Shown here: positions 39,581 to 46,466 of the stretch, one piece after another
How the letters are laid out: each line of letters begins with the position of its first letter
Position numbering within the stretch: the stretch's first letter is position 1
Source of the DNA: Paracoccaceae bacterium
GTDB lineage: Bacteria > Pseudomonadota > Alphaproteobacteria > Rhodobacterales > Rhodobacteraceae
DNA: 53,089 bases
Assembly: GCA_014762635.1 (NCBI GenBank)
Contig: JABURR010000025.1
Span: forward strand, 1 to 53,089
Reading direction: 5' to 3'
Notes under the pieces: generated by a model
The model's input: only the letters and a program-made list of their open reading frames with translations
What the model was told of the DNA's origin: nothing
Database searches by the model: none
Position numbers and translations under genes: made by a program

Positions 39581-39602
39581 CCAACCTGACACCAACCTGT
39601 CA
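39581..39602 (+). promoter_or_regulatory. Tandem direct repeats in the tctC-tctD intergenic region (response-regulator site)
   Basis: CCAACCTGACA is followed directly by CCAACCTGTCA, two 11-bp copies with one difference. OmpR-family response regulators typically bind such head-to-tail repeats as dimers. The pair lies 57 bp before the tctC start and 22 bp before tctD, so it fits a TctD operator. Confidence 0.6.
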
Positions 39603-39623
39603 CGCGGGCAAAAAAGGCGAAAA

Positions 39624-40289
39624 ATGCGTTTCTTGCTGATCGAGGATAACCCGAGCCTGGCAGGCGCCGTGGTCGAGCGGCTGCAGCTTGACGGGCATGC
39701 CGTCGATCATGCGGGCACGCTCGACGCTGCCTCGGCCTGCATGGACGTGGCCGATTACGACTTGATTTTGCTGGATATCATGCTTCCCGATGGGGACGGT
39801 CGCGATTTCCTTCAGCGTCAGCGAAAGGCCGAGAAACGCACACCCGTGATCGTCATCACCGCGCGGTCCGCGGTGTCGGATCGTGTCGGTCTTCTGGACA
39901 GCGGTGCAGACGACTACATCACCAAGCCCTTCGATTTTTCCGAGCTCGAGGCCCGCTGCCGGGCGGTGATCCGGCGCCAGGGAGGGGCGGCCGACAACCG
40001 CAAGACCTTCGCCGAAACGACGCTCGACCCCACGGCGGGGGAGTTGCGATTCGCCGATCAGGTCGTCGCCCTGCGCAACCGGGAACTGCGTTTGCTGGAG
40101 GTTTTCTTCAACGCGCCGGGGCAGGTGTTTTCCAAGGGCTACCTGCTCGACAGGCTGTTCTCGCTGTCCGACGAGGTCAGCGAGAACGCGATCGAGGTCT
40201 ATGTCGCGCGGCTGCGCAAGCGGCTTGAGGGGTCGGGCGCAAGGATCGAAACCGTCCGCGGCCTTGGGTATCGCATGGTGGCCGCATGA
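39624..40289 (+). CDS. tctD: OmpR-family response regulator TctD
   Basis: This 221-aa protein has a receiver domain with acidic pocket (IEDN), phosphoacceptor Asp51 in LLDIMLPDGDG, the Thr/Lys switch in VIVITA and ITKPFDFSELEAR. A winged-helix DNA-binding domain follows (LRNRELRLLEVFFNAPGQVFSKGYLLDRLF through VYVARLRKRL). It is divergent from tctCBA and overlaps its kinase gene by 4 nt. It should activate the transporter operon in response to the imported acid. Confidence 0.92.
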   Translation: MRFLLIEDNPSLAGAVVERLQLDGHAVDHAGTLDAASACMDVADYDLILLDIMLPDGDGRDFLQRQRKAEKRTPVIVITARSAVSDRVGLLDSGADDYITKPFDFSELEARCRAVIRRQGGAADNRKTFAETTLDPTAGELRFADQVVALRNRELRLLEVFFNAPGQVFSKGYLLDRLFSLSDEVSENAIEVYVARLRKRLEGSGARIETVRGLGYRMVAA

Positions 40290-41674
40290 AGCTGCGCGGC
40301 TCGATCCGTCGGCGGCTGTTCTTTCAACTCGCCGGCGTCGCGGCATTGCTGTCGGTGGCGTTCTTCCTTGTGCTGCGAGAGGTGGCCGAAGGCGCGGCCG
40401 AAGGGACGCAGGACGAGATCCTGGCCGCTTCTGCCACGGCCATCGCCGACAGCCTGCGCAGCGAAAGCGGCGGGGTGACACTGGACCTTCCCTATTCGGC
40501 GCTTTCGATGCTGGGCACCGTCAGCCAGGACCGGGTGTTCTACCGGGTCACGGTCGCGGGAGAGACGCTCACCGGCTACGACGACCTGCCGCAGCCTGCC
40601 CGAGCACCGCAATCGGCCCGCGCACCGCAGCCCGGGGCCCCGGTGTTCGACACATTGAATTTCCGCGGAGATGACGTGCGGATCGTGTCGATTTCCCGCA
40701 GGGTGGGCAGCCAGGCAAGCCAGGCGCAGGTGGTGGTGACCGTGGCGCAGACCCGGCAGGGGCTTGCCGCGATCTCGCGCCGGATCACCTCGACCGCCAC
40801 GTCGATCGGCGTCGGGTTCTTCCTGCTGGCAACCGCACTCAGCCTGCTGGCGGCGGGCTCCGCGCTTGCGCCCATCGACCGGATGACCGGCGCGGTGACC
40901 CGGCGCGGCCCGCAGGACCTGCGCCCGGTCACGGCAGAGACCCCGGCGGAACTGGTGCCGCTGGTCGAGGCGCTCAATAGTTTCATGGGGCGGCTCAGGG
41001 CATCCCTGTCTCGGACCGAGGATTTCATCGCCGAAGCGGCCCACCGGGTGCGGACGCCGTTGGCGACCGTGCGTGCCCAGGCCGAGGTGGTGCATCGCAA
41101 GCTCTCCAAGCCTGAGCACAAGCGCGCGATCCGCGAGATGATCCGGGCGATCGACGAAAGCTCCCGGTCCGCCGGGCAGATGCTGGACCATGCGATGGTG
41201 ACCTTCCGGGCCGACAGCCTTGCGACGGAAGAGTTGGGCCTAGGAAACCTGCTGACTGAAACCTGCGACCGGCTGGGGCCGACGGCGGATCTGAAGGATA
41301 TCACGATCCGTCGCTTGATCCCCGAGGAACCGATCCGGTTCAACGGGGACGGGATCCTGTTGCAGGCGGCGCTGATGAACATCCTCGACAACGCCATCAA
41401 GTATTCCCCCGAGGACAGCGAGATCACGGTCGCGCTTGTGGCTGGAGAAGACCTATGTTTCTCGGTAACCGATGAAGGTCGCGGCTTCGGTGACATGGGG
41501 CTGGAGCGGCTGACGACCCGTTACGAACGCGGGCAGAACGTGGGCGATATCGTCGGCTCGGGCCTTGGGCTGACCATCGCTGACGACGTGGCGCGGGTTC
41601 ATGGCGGGCGGTTGTCGATCTCGGAAAACACGAAAGGGCAGGGCGCATGCGTATCGCTTCACTTGCCGCGCTGA
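40286..41674 (+). CDS. tctE: Sensor histidine kinase TctE
   Basis: This 462-aa inner-membrane kinase has a first membrane segment at about residues 13-31, a periplasmic domain to about 170, and a second segment at about 172-192. A HAMP-like linker and the phosphoacceptor His253 in AAHRVRTPLATVRAQ follow. The H-box has Arg-Val where Glu-Leu is usual, as in other TctE proteins. The ATPase part shows NILDNAIKYSPED (N box), TDEGRGFG and GSGLGLTIADDVARVHGG. It overlaps tctD by 4 nt and the binding-protein gene behind it by 28 nt. Confidence 0.9.
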   Translation: MKLRGSIRRRLFFQLAGVAALLSVAFFLVLREVAEGAAEGTQDEILAASATAIADSLRSESGGVTLDLPYSALSMLGTVSQDRVFYRVTVAGETLTGYDDLPQPARAPQSARAPQPGAPVFDTLNFRGDDVRIVSISRRVGSQASQAQVVVTVAQTRQGLAAISRRITSTATSIGVGFFLLATALSLLAAGSALAPIDRMTGAVTRRGPQDLRPVTAETPAELVPLVEALNSFMGRLRASLSRTEDFIAEAAHRVRTPLATVRAQAEVVHRKLSKPEHKRAIREMIRAIDESSRSAGQMLDHAMVTFRADSLATEELGLGNLLTETCDRLGPTADLKDITIRRLIPEEPIRFNGDGILLQAALMNILDNAIKYSPEDSEITVALVAGEDLCFSVTDEGRGFGDMGLERLTTRYERGQNVGDIVGSGLGLTIADDVARVHGGRLSISENTKGQGACVSLHLPR

Positions 41675-42678
41675 TCTGGGCTTCGGTCGCCGTTGCGGCG
41701 CAGGGGTTCGAGGTCGAGGAACGCGTGTTCTACCCCGCCGAGAACGAACAGTCCGTCCTGAGCATCATCTCGACCGCCGACCGCGAGGCCTTCGAGCCGA
41801 TCCTGCTGGCCTTCCAGTCGGAAAACCCCGGCGTCTCGATCGACTACACGATCACGGGGACGACAGACGTGATGCAAGCGATTCAGGACGAGGGCGCGGT
41901 TTTCGACCTCGCGATTTCCTCCGCGATGGATCTGCAGACGAAACTCGCCAATGACGGTTTCGCGCAATCCTACCCCGGGGCGCCGCTGGGCCGTCTTCCG
42001 GACTGGGCAAGCTGGCGCAACCAGCTTTTCGCCTTCACCCAGGAACCGGCGGTCCTGGTTGTCTCCACCGCCGATTTCCCCGGGGGCATCACGCCGCGCA
42101 CGCGGGACGAACTGATCGCCGTGCTGCGGGCCCAGCCGGGCAAGTTTCGCGGGCGGGTCGGAACCTATGACGTGCGGCGTTCTGGCTTTGGATACCTGAT
42201 GGCCACACAGGACAGCCGCAACAGCGAGGCGTTCTGGCGCCTGATGGAGGTCATGGGGCGGCTCGATGCCAAGCTCTATTGCTGCTCGGGCGATATGATC
42301 CGCGACGTGGCCAGTGGCAAGCTGGCGCTGGCCTATAACGTGCTTGGCAGCTACGCGCGGTCCCAAAAAGACCTGATCGAAGGGTTCGAGATCATCGAGT
42401 TGGAAGATTACGTGAACGTCATGCTGCGCACCGCGCTGATCCCCGCCTCGGCCGAGAACCCCGCCGATGCGCGCCGGTTCATCGATTTCCTGATCGGGAT
42501 GGGTGGGCGGCCGGAACTGGTGTCCCAATCCGGCCTGCCCGCTATCGATACGACCTCGTTCGACAACAACACCGCCCTGCGCCCGATCCGTTTCGGCCCG
42601 GGGTTGCTGGTGTTTCTCGACCAGCTCCGGCGCAGCAGTTTCCTCAAAAGCTGGGAAAGCGCGCTGCTGCAGGAGTGA
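41647..42678 (+). CDS. Kinase-associated periplasmic binding protein (Fe3+/AfuA-like SBP family)
   Basis: This 343-aa protein has a signal peptide MRIASLAALIWASVAVAAQG. Its mature part resembles bacterial solute-binding proteins of the iron/AfuA group: FEPILLAFQSENPGVSIDYT, AVFDLAISSAMDLQTKLANDG and a DVASGKLALAYNVLGSYA block. The gene starts 28 nt inside tctE and no ABC permease or ATPase follows. It is thus probably a sensory partner of the kinase rather than a transport component. Bordetella BctC touching BctE is a precedent for binding-protein signalling, although BctC is TctC-like. Ligand unknown. Confidence 0.75.
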   Translation: MRIASLAALIWASVAVAAQGFEVEERVFYPAENEQSVLSIISTADREAFEPILLAFQSENPGVSIDYTITGTTDVMQAIQDEGAVFDLAISSAMDLQTKLANDGFAQSYPGAPLGRLPDWASWRNQLFAFTQEPAVLVVSTADFPGGITPRTRDELIAVLRAQPGKFRGRVGTYDVRRSGFGYLMATQDSRNSEAFWRLMEVMGRLDAKLYCCSGDMIRDVASGKLALAYNVLGSYARSQKDLIEGFEIIELEDYVNVMLRTALIPASAENPADARRFIDFLIGMGGRPELVSQSGLPAIDTTSFDNNTALRPIRFGPGLLVFLDQLRRSSFLKSWESALLQE

Positions 42679-42687
42679 GCGCCGGGC

Positions 42688-43632
42688 CTATTCGAACTCC
42701 ATCTCGACGAAGACCTGGCCCGCGTTCTTGGTGGCCAATTCTTCGAACGTGTCCAGATGCTCATAGGCGGTCTGGTCCAGGTAATAGGCACCGGCAAGAT
42801 CGCCGCCGTTCTCCAGATGCTCGCCCACCACCTTGCGCAGGTGGCTGACATAGCCATGGGTTCCTTTGCGCACCACGGCCATGTCGGTGGCATGGCCGTG
42901 GCCCGGGATCACGTATAGCGCCCCCAGCGGCTCGAACCGGGTTTCCCAGGTTTCCAGCCAGCAGCTTGTGCAGGTGTCGGGAAAGATCGGCGGGATGCGC
43001 TCGTGAAAGGCCACGTCGCCGGCGATCACCAGCTTGCGGTCGGGCAGCCAGACCGAGATGTCGCCGGGGCTGTGGGCGGGGCCGAGGTGCAGCACCTCGA
43101 TGCGCATGTCGCCCATCTCGATGATATATTCGTCCTCGAAGGTGAGAGTCGGCCCGGTGGGAACGGTGCCCTCGGCCTGTTCGCGGGCGTAGCGCTTCAT
43201 GCCCTCGAAGATCTCGCCTGCATGGGCTTCGAATTCCTCGGCCGCATCCGCATGGGCCAGCACGTCGATGCCTTGTTCGGTCCAGTAGTTGTTGCCGAGC
43301 ATCGCGTGGCCCTGGCCGTTCTCGTTGATGACCAGCTTCACCGGCTGGTCGGTCACGGCCTTGATCTCGTCATGCAGCGCCTTCGAGAGCGCATGGTTCG
43401 CGCCAGCGTTCACGACGACGACCCCGCCACCGGTCACGATGAACGAGAGGTTATTGTTGTGGCCGGCATTCTCATAGCTCGGCGGCGCGGTGGCCCCGAT
43501 CGAGGACCAGACGTTCTCGATCACCTGGATCGGTTTCGAGTAGAGGGTCGATTGGGGATACTGGTCAGCGATATCCTCGCTGCCCATCGCGGGCGTGGCC
43601 ATGAGAACGAGCAGGGCAATCGGACGGAACAT
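42688..43632 (-). CDS. Metallo-beta-lactamase-fold protein with degenerate zinc site
   Basis: This 314-aa exported protein has a signal peptide MFRPIALLVLMATPAMG. The fold is recognised by NNLSFIVTGGGVVVVNAG, VKLVINENGQGHAMLGN, HLGPAHSPGDISVWLPD, VIAGDVAFHERIPP and YVIPGHGHATD. In active relatives, including quinoprotein relay (SoxH-like) hydrolases, the third strand ends in HxHxDH. Here the aligned residues are NGQGHA, so the usual zinc ligands are largely missing while later His and Asp positions remain. It may be a binding or pseudo-enzyme. The start has AAAGGAAG upstream. It lies downstream of a LysR gene on the same strand. Confidence 0.8.
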   Translation of the reverse strand: MFRPIALLVLMATPAMGSEDIADQYPQSTLYSKPIQVIENVWSSIGATAPPSYENAGHNNNLSFIVTGGGVVVVNAGANHALSKALHDEIKAVTDQPVKLVINENGQGHAMLGNNYWTEQGIDVLAHADAAEEFEAHAGEIFEGMKRYAREQAEGTVPTGPTLTFEDEYIIEMGDMRIEVLHLGPAHSPGDISVWLPDRKLVIAGDVAFHERIPPIFPDTCTSCWLETWETRFEPLGALYVIPGHGHATDMAVVRKGTHGYVSHLRKVVGEHLENGGDLAGAYYLDQTAYEHLDTFEELATKNAGQVFVEMEFE

Positions 43633-43776
43633 TGGGCTTCCTTTGCGGAGTTGGCGTGATGTTTCGGTGATAGCTTGGATGGATTGCATTTTCCCGGGTT
43701 CATTTTGTCTCACCAGGTGATGAGGGAAGTCCTCACATGGATGTCGCGCTAAACAGTCTTGCCCAGCGACCGGGGG
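43633..43776. other. Intergenic region between the LysR and MBL-fold genes
   Basis: These 144 bases separate two minus-strand genes and hold the promoter of the MBL-fold gene. A TGAGG-N5-CCTCA dyad (43721-43735) lies about 90 bp upstream of its start and may be an operator. It lacks the T-N11-A pattern of LysR sites. Confidence 0.3.
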
Positions 43777-44661
43777 CTACGCGTTCGCCTCGGTCAGCCA
43801 GTCGTAGACCAGCCGCGCCCGGGCGCCTGCGCGGGGGTGCAGCTTGACGTAGAAATCCTCAGGCGTTTCCACCCTGTCGGGCAGCAGGGGCACCAAGCGA
43901 CCAGTGTCGATGTAGTCTTTCGTCAGCCCGCTCCAGCCCAGAACGGCGCCCATGTCATCCTGCGCGGCCTGCAGCGCGATGACATAGTTGTTGACGCGGT
44001 GGGCCGACCGGATCGGCCCGGAATATCCCAGCGCGGCCAGCCAGTCGTTCCAGTTCAGCCAGCCGGTCCCCGACAGTTCGATATGGATGAGCGGAAGTTT
44101 TGCCAGTTCCTCGACCCTTGCGACAGGGTTGCGCGCCGCAAAACGCGGGCTGCCCAGCGCAAGCACATGATCGTGAAAGAGGACCGAGCAGGTCCCGGTG
44201 TCGCGCGAGATGTCCCCGTAGTGGATGCTCAGGTCGCATTGCGGGGGCGTTTCGCCCGTGTCGCTGACGATCTGCGCGACCGAGATATCCCCGTGGGATT
44301 TCCAGAACTGCGCCAGTTTCGGGGTGAGCCAGAGTGAACTGACCGCGGTCGTCACGCCGATGGTCACCGAGGCGTGGGTTGAGCGCAGTTTCAGTTGCCC
44401 CACCGCGTCGTTCATCGTCTCGAACCCGCGTTGAAGCGCCACGAAGAGGTAGGCGCCCGTCTCGGTCAGGTCCACGCCCCGGTGGTGGCGCTGGAAGAGG
44501 GCCGAGCCCAGTTCCTCTTCAAGTGATTTCACCTGATGGCTGACTGCTGCCGGGGTGACGTTCAGTTCCCGCGCCGCCTCCTTGAAGCTCACGTGGCGCG
44601 CCGCCGCTTCGAAGGCAACGAGGGAGCTCATGGAAGGCAAGTCATAGGGGCGTTTCGGCAT
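43777..44661 (-). CDS. LysR-family regulator (GcvA type)
   Basis: This 294-aa regulator begins MPKRPYDLPSMSSLVAFEAAARHVSFKEAARELNVTPAAVSHQVKSLEEELG as adjoining blocks typical of the GcvA branch. The recognition helix is in TPAAVSHQVKSLE. The effector domain follows from ASVTIGVTTAVSSLWLTPKL. It is divergent from the MttB-like gene, and a T-N11-A dyad lies in the shared 146 bp. It therefore probably controls the amine-degradation genes. Confidence 0.9.
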   Translation of the reverse strand: MPKRPYDLPSMSSLVAFEAAARHVSFKEAARELNVTPAAVSHQVKSLEEELGSALFQRHHRGVDLTETGAYLFVALQRGFETMNDAVGQLKLRSTHASVTIGVTTAVSSLWLTPKLAQFWKSHGDISVAQIVSDTGETPPQCDLSIHYGDISRDTGTCSVLFHDHVLALGSPRFAARNPVARVEELAKLPLIHIELSGTGWLNWNDWLAALGYSGPIRSAHRVNNYVIALQAAQDDMGAVLGWSGLTKDYIDTGRLVPLLPDRVETPEDFYVKLHPRAGARARLVYDWLTEANA

Positions 44662-44714
44662 GAGGCCGACCTTTCTCCAGAGGCTTCGATCCGGCTGCCC
44701 GGAAGCGATCCTGC

Positions 44715-44729
44715 ATTACTTCAACTAAT
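44715..44729. promoter_or_regulatory. Putative LysR-type box in the lysR-mttB divergent region
   Basis: ATTACTTCAACTAAT is a 15-bp dyad with 6 of 7 pairs matching and the T-N11-A pattern (T44716, A44728). It is 54 bp from the lysR start and 79 bp from the mttB-like start, the usual position for an autoregulated LysR activator site. Confidence 0.55.
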
Positions 44730-44807
44730 CCTGAATGAGATTTTCTGCAATTGCCAGAGTTCCGGGGCAGGCCGACACTTCCTCACCGTCACGGAAAGGA
44801 ACGCGGC

Positions 44808-46382
44808 ATGTTGCAAGAGGTCTCTCCCCAGCGCCAAACCTCCCGCCGCAAGCGGGGCCGGTCGCAGGCGCCGCGCAGTGCCGAACCGGGGCAGAACCAT
44901 CACCTGCGGGTTCCCTTCATCACGCGGAAGATCCCCTGCCATGACCTTCTGGGTGAAGAGTCGCTTCTGAAGATCGAAGCGACTGCCGACAGGATCCTTG
45001 CCGAGATCGGGATCGAGGTGCGGCAGGACGCCGAAGCCGTGCGGCTTTATCGCGAGGCGGGCGCCACCATCTCGCACGAGACGGGGGAGTCCTGGCGGGT
45101 CCGGTTCGAACCCGGCATGGTGCGCGAGATCCTGAAAACGGCGCCGCCGCGCTTTACCCAGCACGCCCGCAACCCCGCCAACAACGTCGAGATCGGCGGC
45201 GACGCGGTGGTGTTCTCGCCCGCCTATGGCTCGCCCTTCATCATGGACCTGATGGGGCAGCGGCGCTACGCGACGATCACCGATTTCCAGAACCTGGTGA
45301 AGCTGGGCCAGTCCTCGCCCTGGCTGCACCATTCGGGCGGCACGATCTGCGAACCCACCGACGTGCCGGTGAACAAGCGTCATTTGGACATGGTCTATTC
45401 CCATATCCGTTATTCCGACCGGGCCTTCCTGGGCTCGATCACCGCGCCCGAGCGGGCCGCAGACAGTATCGAGATGTGCCGCATCCTGTTTGGGCCCGAG
45501 TTCGTGGACAACAATTGCGTCATCATGGGGAATTTCAACACGACCTCGCCGCTGGTCTTTGACGGGATCACGACCGCAGGCATCCGTACCTATGCCGGGG
45601 CAGGGCAGGGCTCGATCCACCTGCCGTTCCTGCTGGGTGGTGCGGTTTCACCGCTGACCATGGCGGGATCGGTGGCCCAGTGCCTGGCCGAGTCGATGGC
45701 CTCCTGCGCGCTGACGCAATTGGTGCGCCCCGGGTCCCCGGCGATCCTGGCGGGGTTCCTGTCGTCCATGTCGCTGCGCAGCGGATCGCCCACCTTCGGC
45801 ACGCCCGAACCGGCGCTGGGATCGCTAGTGATGGGTCAGCTTGCGCGTCGGCTGAACCTGCCGCTGCGCTGCGCGGGGAACTTCAGCACCTCGAAACTGC
45901 CCGACGGGCAGGCGATGCAGCAGGCGATGATGTCGATGATGTCCGCGATCCAGGGCGGAGCGCATTTCATCCTGCATTCGGCCGGGTTCCTCGACGGGCT
46001 TCTTTCCATGTCCTTCGAGAAATTCGTGATGGATTGCGACATGTGCGGCGCGTTGCATGCTTACATGAACGGGTTCGAGGTCAACGACGATACGCTTGGC
46101 TTCGACGCGCTGGCACAGTTCGGGCCGGGAGAACACCTGTTCAGCACCGACCACACGCTGCGCCATTACGAAACCGCCTATTGGGAAAGCGGGCTGAACG
46201 ACGACAGCACCTATGAAAACTGGGCCGAGAATGGCCGCGTCGATGCGGCGCAGCGTGCCCACCAGCGCTGGCAGTCCACCTTGCAGAGCTTCGAGGCCCC
46301 GCAACTCGATCCCGGAATTGACGAGGCTCTGCAGGATTTCGTCGCGCGCAAGAAAGGCTCCATGGCGGATGCCTGGTACTGA
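44808..46382 (+). CDS. MttB-superfamily methyltransferase without pyrrolysine (quaternary amine demethylation)
   Basis: This 524-aa protein is of the trimethylamine methyltransferase (MttB) superfamily. Conserved parts are ILAEIGIEVRQDAEAVRLYREAGA, FTQHARNPANNVEIGG, FSPAYGSPFIMDL and SGGTICEPTDVP. No in-frame TAG is present, so it belongs to the large non-Pyl branch that includes glycine betaine methyltransferase MtgB and relatives for proline betaine and carnitine. These transfer a methyl group to a corrinoid protein, and no such gene is in the window. The ATG at 44808 has AAAGGAA upstream. A basic, disordered N-terminal stretch of about 40 residues is unusual. It is followed by a TMADH-like gene after 84 nt. 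Confidence 0.85.
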   Translation: MLQEVSPQRQTSRRKRGRSQAPRSAEPGQNHHLRVPFITRKIPCHDLLGEESLLKIEATADRILAEIGIEVRQDAEAVRLYREAGATISHETGESWRVRFEPGMVREILKTAPPRFTQHARNPANNVEIGGDAVVFSPAYGSPFIMDLMGQRRYATITDFQNLVKLGQSSPWLHHSGGTICEPTDVPVNKRHLDMVYSHIRYSDRAFLGSITAPERAADSIEMCRILFGPEFVDNNCVIMGNFNTTSPLVFDGITTAGIRTYAGAGQGSIHLPFLLGGAVSPLTMAGSVAQCLAESMASCALTQLVRPGSPAILAGFLSSMSLRSGSPTFGTPEPALGSLVMGQLARRLNLPLRCAGNFSTSKLPDGQAMQQAMMSMMSAIQGGAHFILHSAGFLDGLLSMSFEKFVMDCDMCGALHAYMNGFEVNDDTLGFDALAQFGPGEHLFSTDHTLRHYETAYWESGLNDDSTYENWAENGRVDAAQRAHQRWQSTLQSFEAPQLDPGIDEALQDFVARKKGSMADAWY

Positions 46383-46466
46383 GGCCCGCGCGGCACGACG
46401 AAATCCCGGTTTGACGCCCCAACGCCTTTTCTGACAGCCTCGCGCCAGAGGAACGGAGTCCGCCCC

